Part shown: positions 37,044 through 49,700 of the stretch, piece after piece
Numbering within the stretch: the first letter of the stretch is position 1
Layout: the number at the start of each line of letters is the position of its first letter
Origin: Monarcha castaneiventris obscurior
Taxonomy: Eukaryota; Chordata; Aves; Passeriformes; Monarchidae
DNA length: 64,000 bases
Reading direction: 5' to 3'
Assembly: GCA_026261815.1 (NCBI GenBank)
Contig: JAMPIT010000174.1
Span: 9,858,001 to 9,922,000 of the forward strand
The notes under the pieces: generated by a model
The model's input: only the letters and a program-made list of their open reading frames with translations
What the model was told of the DNA's origin: nothing
Databases searched by the model: none
Program-made: the position numbers and the translations under genes

Positions 37044-40000
37044 AGGTTCTTGCAAAGGTGCATTGAGGACTTTTGCATGAGTCTGCAGTCTTGGGAGCAG
37101 ATAGATGAGAGGGAGTAATCACAGATATGAGTACACATTAAGACTCTCTTCATGATGCCAAAGGTTTAAATGAGATTAGAATCAACCCCTTTAGCTTTGA
37201 AGCATTTTGCTGAGCAGTTTTACATCAGACCATATAGACTTACACTTTAATAAAAATCCACATATGTTATCTAACTGTTCAGGAGGCAGCACAGATTTGT
37301 GATAAAACCAGAGCTACAGTATTACAGGCTGCTAAATGCATTCCCTAAATCTGGAGGAGTTTAGTTCACAAGAAAAAGGCTTTGCATTCCAAATAAATGA
37401 GATCCTGTAGCTCTGTAGGGAATAGCTTTAATTGGAAAGTCACATTCCTTGCCTCCCATGTAAATAAATCAAGGCACTTGAATTTGGTCATGACCTTTGT
37501 CTAGTTTGAGGCCAACATCAGCCCAAGGTAATGCTGTGAAGGTTAGAAATAGCACAGTGGAATCAATCTTCACATTAATACATATGTAACACCATAGGCA
37601 ACACAGAGCTGGGATTGAAGTGAACCCCATAATCTATAGAACATATTAATACAGTAAAAAATAAATGCACTGGTAATGCTGTATTTGATTGGGAGTAAAA
37701 TTCTGGTAGGTTATAAAACAAGCTACAAGCAAGCTAGGAGAAAAATCACCCCTCTTAGCTAAACTAAAAATGTGGTAAGGCAGCTTTTATTATTTCTTAA
37801 TGAATTGCATTTTAACATGCAGTTACAAAAATATCACCTGCCCCTATTGAAAGCAATGGTTATGTTTCTGTCATCCTCAGTATTTCCTCACTCCATTAAA
37901 AAATCCATCTGGTAGCTCTCCAATCACTTTAGAAAACAAGGACTAATGTCTTTAAATTATCACTGTACCATGGACATATATTGTTCTTATTTATCGCTTG
38001 CAATGCTTGGGTTCCACAATATAAAGTGCTGTACAAAGACAGCAAAATACATTCCCAAGTTTAAGATAAGCAGCAAAGTAGGGAGTAAAATAGATTTTTT
38101 TTTTTAATAATTCTCTGGAAGCATGGAAGAAGATATCTAAACTCCCACAGTTTACTCTCCTTTATCATTCCAGCTGTTTTGCTATTTGCTATGTAGATGT
38201 GTCCTTGGTGATACCATGGGGAAATATATGATTTTTCCATATCTCCAGTCCCAAAATATCTCAAATACATTAGGGGAAATCATTAATAAAGTGACACTTT
38301 GAAGCTTCTCTGTTGCATTTATAAGGGGAACTTAGTTAATCTACTGTATCAAACTAGTTTATACACTGGAAAATGTCATGGTTTTCATAGTCAGAGTTAC
38401 ATTTTCTCTTTGAGTCCCCATGGCTATACATTGACACATAAATGTTTTACTTAAAGAAACACTTACAGAAGTTTATGCTACACTTCCCAGGAGCATGAGC
38501 TGTACTATCAAATCATGATTCATTTCACTTAGCTTTATGAACTTTAGGCATGAAGCCTAAATGAGTGCTCCAATCTTCCTCCATAGCCAACAGACAGAGG
38601 CTGACTCCAGGAAGGTGAGCAGAAGTTTTATAGGAACTTGCACCTAAATCTCACATATCTAAATATAAATGAGCATCATCCCTGTTACTAGTGTAATGGA
38701 AGATCCTGTGTCTGGTTTAAGAGCAGGAATCCTCCTGCTATAAGATGACAGCAGCCACAGGGCTGCTGTCAAATACCAAACATTTCCCTTGAACCTAAGA
38801 AACACAACCGCCTGAGTTTTTGAAATCAGAAATTATTTCTCTGAGGAACCCTCAATGAGCAGCATTTCCCCATTCATAAGCACTGAGTCTATGTGTGAAA
38901 GAAAAACTTTATTATGGAAATTAGAAAAATTACATGAATGATAACTAAGTGTACTCTGTGGTAGCTTTGCTAACAGCCCATAATCATGATGCCTTTCCAT
39001 TCTGGGGATCAAGTAAAAGGAAAGCACCCTTATCTGTATAACTTACTTCCTTTTTAGGGTTTGTCTACACTACCATGTAATTTCGTTCCTGAGATCATGG
39101 CAGGCACTGAATCCTTACTGTCTGCATTGTGTGGATGTTATTTTGCATTTGGGATTTCTTTGGCAGTAAAGCAACTAGAGCAAGTGACACAAATCTTACA
39201 TGCAGTCCATGTCAGGGACTCCACCACACCTACAGGGCTGCACCTTTACCCTCAATGGTCTTTAGAGACAGAAAGTCCTGCAGACTCCAGGACTTGTGAA
39301 ATGCACCAATGTAATTAAAAAAAAAATCAGTTAAGTGCCCTGTAACACAACTCAATCCATGTACAAACTGAATTTCACTTAAAAAGAACCCCACAACAAC
39401 TCTCAGAAAGAAAAAAAAATTAAATCACTGTCTCAAGGCAATGTGGTTACTCCCTAGACAATGATAGCCCTAAACCAATTTGAAAGGGACTAGCCCTGAT
39501 CAGCAAAAGTGTTTTCCACTCTTTACCAGTTTGCTTAGGGGTGTGGTTAACTCTTTGGGTGGGATGCATTTAGCAGTAGGGGTGCAACCTAAGGATACTA
39601 AACCCTATGTACAGTGTGTTGGTAGTGCATTTCCAGTGTCCTGAGGTGCAGACAGACAGACAGATCTGTCCTCAATTCTTTGCACTTTGCTGCTCAGTGG
39701 TGCTACTTTTACTGTTTGACTACATAAAAGAGCTGAGGAATTCAACAAATGATGGTGCTCATTCTCCACCAAATCATTTTGGCAACCAAAATCCTCACAG
39801 ATGTACATCAATAACATACAGGAATTTTAGGTGGAGATAGTAAGGATGTACTGCTTCTCAAAAGCAAAAATTATTCTCCTTTTCTCTTATTTCAATTATG
39901 ATGCCTAATCGGTTCTGAATTTCACTCTGTCTACAATAATTCCCAAAGTGTCTTGGAGATGATCAGGAAGAATGTTCCTCAAAACAAGCTCTATTTGGAA

Positions 40001-40224
40001 GCTATTGAAAGTCTCTCACATACTGGGATGTGGCAGAAAACACCTACTATATGGAGTTGTGACTAAGAGGAGCTATGGTGATAAAAACCTGATGAACAAG
40101 GTATTTTTCACTGAAAAATTCTGTTTCAGAAACACTGGGATGTTTTGGATAAAAACATTTAATTTCAATGGCATTTCTAACAGAGTTTTAAATAGTATTT
40201 AATTTTCTTTAATTTTGTTTCAAT
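37044..40224. other. Unique non-coding sequence
   Basis: No transposon or gene recognised. Contains GGTCATGACC at 37486-37495 followed by TTTG (see findings), a (CAGA)4-like run at 39649-39664, and several A or T runs. The longest frame is 85 codons (39061-39318 plus) with no known relatives. Confidence 0.5.
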
Positions 40225-40420
40225 AGAATCACGGAATGGTTTGAGTTGGAAGGGACCTTAAAGCTCATCTCCTTTCAACACCCCTGCCATAGGCAGGGAC
40301 ATGTCCCACTAGACCAGGTTGCTCAAAGCCCCATCCAACCTGGCCTTAAACACTTCCAGAGATGGGGCATTCACCAGTTCTCTAGAAAAACTGCTCCAGT
40401 TTCTCATCACACTCTGAGTA
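40225..40420 (-). mobile_element. CR1 LINE 3' tail, minus strand
   Basis: Begins AGAATCACGGAATGGTTTG on the plus strand, followed by GTTGGAAGGGACCTTAAAG, the reverse complement of the CR1 3' untranslated end. It carries on through the familiar CATCCAACCTGGCC and GATGGGGCATTCACC stretches to about 40420. It is truncated there and a 15-base A run follows. It is one of the better preserved CR1 tails in the window and contains no coding part. Overlapping plus-strand frames are by-products. Confidence 0.93.
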
Positions 40421-41654
40421 AAAAAAAAAAAAAACAAAAACATTAAGTTTAGATGGCTTCAAAATAAAGTTTCCAAAGAGATGTGAGACACCTCACACCA
40501 TCCTAACAGTTTGATGCCAGTGCCTATTTTTAGTTTGCTTTCTTTTAAACATTATATTTTAATTTCACTGAAACTTCAATCATTTAAATTTTTTAAAGAT
40601 TGATTTTAAACTGTATCACTGCCTGCTACATTTACAGTAACAACATGAGCCATCTTGACACCAACAAAATAAAACATTCTGACGAATTGTAGAATTCTCT
40701 AAAATGAAATGGTTTTGAATACTTCTTTCTCATAAATTTAGAAATTGATGTAGTCTACTGAGTTTTAGGAGAAGTATGAAAATGTCAGACTCTTTCACGG
40801 GAAGAAAAATTGTTAACAATGATTTTAATAGGCAGAGAAAAGAGTTTGCTACCTGTCCACCCACCGGTGGGAGTCCATTACCTTGCAGAGGGCACTGCTT
40901 CCCAGCCTTAGGAGGAAGAGAATTGAGTTGCCTTGCTGAAGACAGTGCACATTCTTGTCACTCACCATGGATCTGTAACCAGAAGGTTTAATAAAGCGTA
41001 ACTAAAGGATATAGCACCTTCTTTGGCAGCTATCCGGACCAGGAAGGCTGAAGGGAGGTGAGGTTCATATATAAACTACAAGTGAGAAACTATCCCTGTA
41101 GCCATTGGGACAGGAAGCATTTTAGAAACATAATCAGAACAGTCAAATGATAGTGAGTTTTTGGAGGATATTCAGCTCTGTGCTGAGGTACCACATTATG
41201 CTTGAAATTGTCCCTTAGGTTTTATAAGACACATACAAGAGTAAAAAGGTAGCCAGGAGGAAGCACTTCTGGGATGGGAGTTTGAGACACAGGGATATGG
41301 AGGTTATGTATGAGGTTTTTTTCAGTGATAGGAGCTGTCATGACTCACCGCAGAAGAAGCTGAAGGGAACAGACAGCCCTGTGTCCCCAAGCACCGTGGC
41401 ACAGGAACGACCCTCAGTGCAGCAGGTAGGTGCACATCTGGGCAGGAGTGTCGTCCTTGGGCTCAAGGACACTGCAACTGCAAGTCATTAAATGTGTGTA
41501 GAGACTGATGAGCCATCAGGAACACTGCACTACAACTTCTCTTAACCAGTTTTAGGCAGAGATGATATTTCTCAGTGCTATTATCCCATTAATGGGAGAT
41601 GCTGCTGCCTGAATTAAGGTGCGAACGAGACCATGTACCAAAGTCAGTAACACA
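40421..41654. other. Non-coding sequence, nothing recognised
   Basis: Starts with the A run next to the CR1. Small open frames at 40776-40991 and 41282-41491 plus are not family-like. Confidence 0.5.
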
Positions 41655-41742
41655 GAAAGTGTGAGGTAGAGAGATAGAAGGAAAGAGAAAAGAGGAGCAG
41701 GGAGGGTGAAGAGAGGGAGAGAGAGAGAGATCAAGCAGAAGA
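41655..41742. repeat. Purine-rich tract ending in (GA)n
   Basis: About 85 bases of nearly pure A and G on the plus strand, ending in a GA dinucleotide run at 41715-41730. Homopurine tracts of this kind can form triplex (H-DNA). No other role is visible. Confidence 0.85.
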
Positions 41743-41960
41743 TAGTGCCCGCTTGTGAATCCAGCAGTGTTCTGTCTGTCCTTCTTCACCCTGGGCTCCT
41801 CAGTGCGGGACTGGGGGCCGGAGCTGTTCTTCTGCAGGTTCCACCTTTATACAGCCCAAGTTCCAGGCTTCCACAGGGGTAAAGATGCCATTCCCATAAC
41901 TTGGGGTGATATGTGTATGAGCAGCTGTTTCCTTTCCCAGTTTGTCACGGTGGGAATTTT

Positions 41961-42098
41961 GGCTGGATGCCTTAGCTCAATTGGTTAGAGCGCAGTGCCA
42001 ACAGTACAAAGGTTTGCTTCCCAAAGGGACCATTAATTTAAGAGTTGGACTTGATAATACTTGTGGGTCCCTTCCAACTCAGAATATTCTGTGATTCT
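41961..42098 (+). mobile_element. Composite SINE: tRNA-Ile-like head plus CR1 tail (TguSINE1-like)
   Basis: The head 41961-42030 resembles tRNA-Ile: GGCTGG start, A-box TAGCTCAATTGG at 41973-41984 followed by TTAGAGCG, and a degenerate B-box GGTTTGCTTCC at 42011-42021, which together form an internal RNA polymerase III promoter. A short AT-rich linker leads to 42041-42098, AGAGTTGGACTTGAT ... GGGTCCCTTCCAACTC ... GTGATTCT, which is the plus-strand CR1 3' end. SINEs with this plan (tRNA-Ile head, CR1-X-type tail) are known from passerine birds and borrow the CR1 enzyme for copying. This copy is full length in plan but mutated. It has lost several bases of the tRNA T-arm region and is not a functional tRNA gene. 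Confidence 0.85.
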
Positions 42099-43429
42099 TT
42101 GGTTAACCAGGATGTGCTAACCAGATATCACCATCAGGGCTGGAATTAGCACTTTCCTGTTGCAAATTCCTCCCTTCCGTGCTTATCTCAAGTAACTAAG
42201 CTGTGGTGGCTTAGCTACTTCTAAGTTGGCAAGTTACTTTTGTGGTCTTGACACTGCTTTGAGACAGCCAGATGTATTTTTTAAGTCCTTACACTCAATT
42301 CCTGTGATAAATTTTTATATGTTGCTACTAAGTGTAGGAAAATGTCTGCTTGGCTCCGCCTCAGAGGAGGCAGCATTCCAGGTGGTCCCTATGGCACACC
42401 AAGTCTGATGGTTTGTAAAGTGCTCTAGAATCCCTTCAGAGGACAAAATGGATATTTAAATGGAAAATAGTGATTATTTCTCTCATCCTTCTACCTAATG
42501 CAAGCCTTTGGAAATAAAAGTAATTTCATAAATCTTGATTAAAATAACATCTAAGCTTCTAAAATGTTTCTCCTGCTAGTTAGTCATTTTAAGAAAAAAT
42601 AAGAAAAAATAGAAAAAAAAGGAGTTCTATTCTCTAGAAAGAAAGTGCACTTGCTTCACAATTCTTATTGTTTCTGCCTGAAAGAATCCTACTAATCTTA
42701 AAATAAAGCACATTGGGGATCCATAAACCTTCAAAGTATGTAATATATTTCAGAAATGCTGTTCATAAGCTCTGTTTCTTTGAAAAGCAATATTTGTAAG
42801 CACAAGATCATTCTGCACATCACTCCTAACTCCCTCTAGCACTCACAACAAAATCCAAAGGAAGAATCTAAAAATCTGAGCAAGTACCAGCCTAGGACTG
42901 AACTCAGCCATGAATTCAGAAGCAGAGAAATATTGCAATTCCTTTTCCTTCTATTCCTGCGGCTCAGGGATCCAATTTATGTTATCTATTTTAAGATGAC
43001 CAGCAAAGGAAGTTTTTCTTCTGGTTTTGGAAAAAATTCATAGCAGAATACAGCAAGAACTGTGTAGATACAAGCCATGGCTATGTTTTAAAAGTGCATG
43101 GACTGTAAAAAAGACTGTAAATTCTGTCTACTGGTTATATCTTGGGAAAAGGCTGGCAAATTGAAAACACTTCATTGTGAGTTTATTCTGTAGAAATATT
43201 ACTTCGCTGGGCAGTGAGGCTTCTCCTGTGCTTTGAGATCCACAGTAGTGAAAGACCCTTGATAAATACAAAGCTTCTTCTACTGTGCTCATTTTTAAAT
43301 AAAACCCTGAGGATGACTTCTGCCTCATTTACTGTACCGCTGGAGAATGTGGTAAAGAGTTTCAGGATGAGGCCAGTCCTTGCTTGACTGCAGTGTTACG
43401 GTTTTATTCTCTTCTGCTCTGTGCTTAGA
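42099..43429. other. Non-coding sequence, nothing recognised
   Basis: A short tandem AAGAAAAAAT duplication lies near 42592-42611. No gene or transposon recognised. Confidence 0.5.
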
Positions 43430-43730
43430 AATGCAACGTTGTGGCACGGCCCGAGAAAGGCACGGGCTGCTCCCTCGGGATCCTCTCCGGGAACCCGCGT
43501 GGGTGGGAACCGATGCTGACAGGACTCCGCTTTCATGGGGAAGTTTCAGAGAAGCAAAGAGAGAACAGAGACCTCTAGCTGGAGGTGTCAAACCACACCT
43601 TTGGAATCTGCAACAGGAACACTCTGGCAAGTGCAGGACTGCTGTTAGCCATCAAAGCAGCCAGCCTCTTCTGAAGAGCAGTGAGGGAGTACCCGACTCT
43701 CCCGTGTCAGGACCACGGGCTGCCTTCATA
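43430..43730. other. Small CpG-rich patch
   Basis: Between 43436 and 43530 I count about ten CpG dinucleotides, in a window where CpG is otherwise rare; another small cluster lies near 43692-43725. Words such as CCCGCG, CTCGGG and TCCGGG give it the look of a small CpG island. Open frames cover it on both strands (155 codons at 43380-43847 plus, 101 codons at 43325-43630 minus), which is expected because GC-rich DNA has few stops. It could be the promoter of a non-coding RNA, an orphan CpG island acting as an enhancer, or an old GC-rich insertion. Confidence 0.4.
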
Positions 43731-46700
43731 CATGGCAGCTCGTGCACCCTCTACACTGCAATGTTCATTGTCTGCCTAAGGATACAGTCCCGTGGTTATT
43801 CATTTGCAGGATTCCTGCTGAATCCAGTACTCAGTTGTGAATTGTGATGGAAATAACCATTACAGAAAAAGTAGTCATTTCTTCCTGGAACTCTAATCAG
43901 CTCAGTCATAATTACAGTACATCTGTTGTTACTAGATTATTTGCTAACACGCACGTGCCTGCACACTCTCTGATAAAGTAAGGACATGCTGGCATTTCTC
44001 TGAGATGTTGACAGAGAGACAATGTGTGCAGGCTGAGGCATTCTAACTACATTGTTGGTTTAACTCCCTGCATTATCATCAAGGATTGAGAACAGAGGAG
44101 GTCAAACCCACAGGTTATTCAGCCTTATGGCTGCTCTGATTTAGAATGTTCTTTTAATGCTTCATTTCAGAAACAAAAGGAAATTCCTGCCATAGTGCTG
44201 AACTGGCCACTGTGTATCATTTTGTCCATTCAAAATGCTGATTTAATTCAAGACATTGTGTGTAGATTGCTCGCTGATGAATTTTATTCCTATATACAAC
44301 ATCCTAAGGCTTCTCCTCTGTGTTTAATTTGCAGTGAGTAGGCAGATTACTTTTTCTTATTTACTATAAGTCATAGATTTTTATTATCAGATGCCAAAGC
44401 GTGGCTGGCTTGCCTTGTGCTTTACACAAATACTGAAACAATTCAACATGGAAATTCAACCAAAGTGCAATTTCACCATGAAAACTTCTCTAATGTTACA
44501 CTCAGCTTATATTATTCAAAGATTTTATTTTATACTACAAATATACAACCACCTACAGATCAGTAATAGTATATTGAGGAACCCTCAGATATTCTTATTC
44601 TGAATGCCTGTAAGAAAGTACCTGGCTTTGTATGTTAGGCTTCCTAAAGAAAAAATACTCAATTTGAGAAAAAAAAAAAAAATTGTTTGAGACAAAATGT
44701 CAAGTACAAATGTCATTTGTTCCCTGCAAATCTTTTCTGTATAGCACTTTCAGTCAGGAGCCTGAGGAGGCCAATTTAGACTCAACTGGATGCTAAAGGA
44801 GTGACTAGAAAATTGCAAACCTCTCATTAATCTGCTGTGCTTACTTTCCCACTGAAACCATCTTCCAGACTCTGCATATGCTCATAATTTAAAATAGATC
44901 TGGAAATGGTAAAATACTACAAGTCCAGTGATGAATATATTCCCAGATGTGTTCAGATCATCTGAACTTCTCTGTTTACAAAGAAGTCAGCAGCATTGTT
45001 TAACAAAATATAAATCAGTGCTGCCTTTCCCCATGATAACCCTAAGAAGACAAAGCCTGTTCTGTATGATCACCATAATCATGAGTTTATTACTTATGGA
45101 AAATAGATGCTTGGCACTGATTCCTTTCCAAGGTGATAAAGGGTAAAGCTACTTAAGGGATTGATCTACTAGACAGAATATCAGCTCTTGCTGGCACGCC
45201 AGGAGAAGTTCTGTTAGCAAAACTCTGCACATCCTAGCTGGAGGCAATGATTCAGAATTAAACCTGCATAAATAATAGAGGATTCATTGTGGGATAAACC
45301 AGAATGTGGTGCTTGACTTCAGAATAAAGGAGGAAATGCTTCATTTATGGGTTATATAGCCTTTAACATGAACCTTTTTTTTCTAATTGTTGTTAATTTA
45401 AAATTGGAAAATTATGTTTAAAAGACGTCATTAATTTCCTAAATGTATTAAAAAAAATTCTTACATGAAAATTCATTTTAATGTTTTTCATTTTCTGTTG
45501 TTTAAACAGACACTATCTACTGAAGTATTCAAATTAGTATTTTGGCTAAATGCATTATTTGGTGGAGAAAATATATTGTCATCTACTCTGATGCATTGCT
45601 GTCAAAAAGCTTGCACTGGCAGAGGAGAGAAGGAGATCACGGTGAGGGTTTTTCTTCCACTTAGCTTTCATCGATCTGAGGTTGCTTGAAGCAGCCAAGT
45701 TCACCTGGGTTATGACTGGGTGGCAGAGAGCAGGTGCCTGAGTTCATCCTGACTGAGATCTCAGAGCTGTGACTGTCCTGCTTCCAGACATTTCCGTGGA
45801 GCACCACCCATAGCTGCTGCTGACAGGGCTGTGGCCGAGTCCAGCATGGACAATTCCCATAGGAATTGCAGAGTGGCTAATAACCTGTGTCAGAGAACCA
45901 ATATTTTAAGCCCAAAGGTATAAGCACTCCTGCTTAAGTCTAACTTAGAACACAAGAACTGTCACCAGTCATAACCTTTTCTAGCCTGAAGAACCAGGTG
46001 GTGGCACCACTCCCATTTGTTCCCGTGTCACTTTGTTGCTTTCCCAAATGATAATTTATAAGTTGCAGTTAAAGCAACAACATTTAAAAAATGGTCAGAA
46101 CAGCCTGATTTTTCCTGAGACTACTTTTGTGTGCTTTGCCTAGTAGTATTTATTTAATTTGAAAAAAATTTAATGTTCTACCATATTCAGCATTACTGTT
46201 TTTCACAGCCTAATGAATTAGGCTTTGACACACATCCTGATAACTGTCCAACACATCATCTTTCCTCCTTATATCCCATTACTCCTACTTACTGTTTTGT
46301 GCATCAAATACTCAGCATCTCTGTGATTTTATAAGGCAATTAATTTTCCACATTACTGCCAAAAAATTTTTTTAAACTTTTTGTTTCTGTATGTGTGATC
46401 TGAAAGCATTTCTGTTACTGTGTGTCAAGCCACTGCATGAGCATTTGCACTACTGAAGACCAACACAAAGGACAAGGTAATGGAGACATTCAACATAACA
46501 TATCAAGTTCTCTGCCAGCTTATTGCAGGACTTAAGACTTTCCTAATAATACATAATCCATAACAAATTTTACACCTGCATTCATACCTGAGTAAAATGT
46601 GATACAGCAGGCTGGATTTTTAAAGTTCATTGAAACCAGCTGAGTTCTCTAATACAAAACAGCTGAATGTTTGTTCCTGCCCTGTGTTAGAGAGGAAAAG

Positions 46701-49700
46701 AATCAATTTTTCATGGAGACTAATTAAGTTCCCAGGACACTTAATATTTAATAAGATTAGCATTTTGTTTATTGAATATTTATATCAATATTTACATTAA
46801 TTATATTTAACAGTTATTAAATAACCTTTGAACAATTATTTGTACAGCTAGTACATGGAGTTTCTTTAATAACCTGGAACTGCTCCTGTGAAGGAGCAAG
46901 GTATGGAGCTTTGTATGTTATTGCTCCCACAGCAGACACGCTGTAAAAAGTGCAGTTTATTGCTGCAAGAAATCTTGTTGACCAAATGTAGAATGCAGTT
47001 TTCATTAAAGCCAGAAATGAAATTTCTAACATCAGGTCCTGGGTAGCATCCTCTGTGAATTGATATTGATCTTGGATACCCCATAACTGTCTACATCTCT
47101 GGATAGGCTGTAACGTACAGGTCATTTTCAGGTACTGGGGTGTAAATCTGTTCTGCAAGGATATTAACAAAAAGCTAGCAGTCTGGTTTATTAATTATAT
47201 GTACTAAAAAGTACAGGCATGATTGCTAAAGACACATCTGGACAAGGCATAGGGCAGGTTCAAGGTGTTTCATCAGTCCTTGTGCACAAGGAGAGCCATG
47301 AGAGAGATGAGTGGGAGCAGCATTTGGAGGCAGGGATGCCACCAGCCCTTAAGACAGGGCTTCCTCTGGCCAGCAGGACATTTCTGCTTTTCCAGTGGAG
47401 CTGGGGACCCAAAATGATGAATATAGATGGTAGTTCTGGTTTTCATAACCACTCTTTGTAAACCCCTCAGAAATCATTCATAGATATCCTGGATTCAGAG
47501 ACTCAGTTAAAACAAACCGGAAAACAAAAAAAAACCCACACTGACAAAACCCTAAGACGGATGCAGCAGACTGTTGAAAGCAAGCTGGTTTGGACTAGGG
47601 CTAGAGATGAAGAGCTGTAAACAACACAGCCCTACTTGGGAGATGGCCATCATCCCAGACACCGAGACACTGAACCCCCTAGAAGGGCCCTGAAGCCCCA
47701 CTTGGCCTCCAGCTCTCCATCCTCCCTATTTCACACTCACAGAATGTTCCAGGGGCAAGGGGCCCCCCACAGATCTGCTTTCTCAAGGCCTGTGTGTCAT
47801 CAAGGGTGCACTGCTGTCCGTATTGGAAAACCAAATTACAGATGTGATGAATGGGAAAAGTCAAGTCCTTGTTGTTCAAAGAGACCTGGGAGGGAGGGAG
47901 GCTGCACCTGTTTCACTGCCAAAGCAGGGCATTCATTGGCAGAAGATGGAGGAGTAAATCACAAGCCATCGAGAACTGCTCCTGTTATCTGCATTTGCTA
48001 CATCTGGTACCCCAGAGTCCTGCTCAGTGGTTGCAGCAGTTCAGTGCTAATGCAGAAATGATGAAGTGCAGACAAGGCTGGACAAGCATGAGCCATTTTG
48101 GATGGTGGGAGCACACTCAACAAGCAGGTTTGATGACAGGCTACTGTGATGGAATGTTAATCAGCATATTTGTTTCTGCAGTATTTGCACAAGTGTCCAA
48201 CAGGTTTCTGCTTTATTGACCTGCCATTTCCAGCATCCAACACAAATTGAGAATGGTTATACTAGTTAAAACCAAGTTCAGGATAATATGATACATTCAC
48301 TGAATTTTTACATAGTAATTAACTGATGTCTTTTGGTAATAGACCTTATATATTTTAATGTCCTTGGCTGCTATCCATCACTGGCCCATATATTTCTTTA
48401 ATATGAGACTATTTGAATTTGCCAGTTAGATATTTTTCTGTATTTGCATAGGCTATGTCAATTCCTAAAATAATAAGAGCAGTGTTCCCCATGGTGTGAT
48501 GCTTGTCTCTGTCTGTGACAAAAAATGAGAAATGTGTTTGCACCTACATATTTAAGCAACTCAGAATAAAAGCAAAACTCCCAATGATAATTTGAGTAAC
48601 AATGACTAGGTGGCTGATAGATACATAAATTAATTATGTGAGTCTGGCTGTGTTATGTCAATTAACAGCTCATCCATTAAAGTTTTAAAATGTAAATCTT
48701 CTTACTTTCTCTATTCAGTTGAATAAAGAATATAGAGATGAAATTCTGCATGAATGGTCATGAATAATTGCAAAAACTATATTCCAATTAAAATGTCAGT
48801 AACCAAATGAATCTGACAGATACCGATCAAGTAATGGTAGCTCTTTTCTAGCAATTTTGCTCCTTAGTGGTCTTCAGGCACGTTAAATTTACATTAAATC
48901 CATGCAAGTCATAAAGAACCGGGTGGAATAAATTAAGAAAAACCAATAAAAAGTTAATCAAATATTACATTCTGAAGGCTAAACAAAACTGCAGTTATGC
49001 ACCTGTGTGCCTCTAACAGTGTGTCTACAAGGAGCTGCTATTGCAAAGCACAGTTAGAATTATACATTAGAACACAATTATTATTCTGTGTTATCGTCCC
49101 ATCTTCCATTCAAGCTCAGAGCTGTAGGCAGAAACACAGAAGAGACAAGTGCCATCTGAGCCCTGCTTATGATTTTTGTCACTGCTGCTAAAGGTCCTCT
49201 GGAAGCAGAGTGGAGTGGTCACAGTGAGGGACAGATGGCAGGGAGAGCAGCCGTCAGAAAGGCCACACAAAAACGGGGGTATATCCTGGCATCCTCTGTC
49301 TGCAATGCTGATGTCCTACACACTGAAACTTTGTGATGCACGGGTACACTTGGCTGGATTGGCAGGGACTCAAGAAGTCCAAGGCTGATTTAAACCAAAG
49401 TTAAGTAAATACTGAAGTTCAGAGTTTGAATATTTTCTTCTTATTCTTCTTTTTTTACTTTTTTTGCCCCCTCTGGTTTCTTTCAAAACTTTGCCTTCTT
49501 TTAAAAATTAGATGCAATCTTTTTTAGGATACTGGATTTACAGATTTATGACCTCAGAATTCTATGAAGTTGTATGAAAAATTCTATCAAGTTGAACTTT
49601 TCTCCCCAGAATGAGTAACTATACTACAAAATCTGTGTTTTTTTCAGAGAATTAGTACTATAATGGGGCACAGGGACAAATAAAGAGAATAATTTTTAAG

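Noticed and set aside
36844..37153. Two minus-strand frames of 92 and 94 codons with repeated Ser-Leu-Thr-His
   Set aside because: They are translations of the (TGAG)n microsatellite in two frames. A 4-bp unit gives a 12-base, four-residue cycle in every open frame, so this is not a protein.
41961..42035. A tRNA-Ile gene
   Set aside because: The D-arm and A-box look good, but the T-arm region is shortened, the acceptor stem does not close, and a CR1 tail follows directly. It is the head of a SINE.
43380..43847. A 155-codon plus-strand coding region
   Set aside because: The frame crosses the CpG-rich patch, where stop codons are rare. The opposite strand is open too, and the protein resembles no family.
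46817..47170. A 117-codon minus-strand coding exon or pseudogene
   Set aside because: Two frames are open at once and a TTGCAG acceptor is present, but neither frame resembles a known protein and the alternative frame is broken by a stop near its start.
47636..48219. Overlapping plus-strand frames of 141 and 122 codons
   Set aside because: They overlap each other in different frames in GC-richer DNA. No domain or motif recognised.
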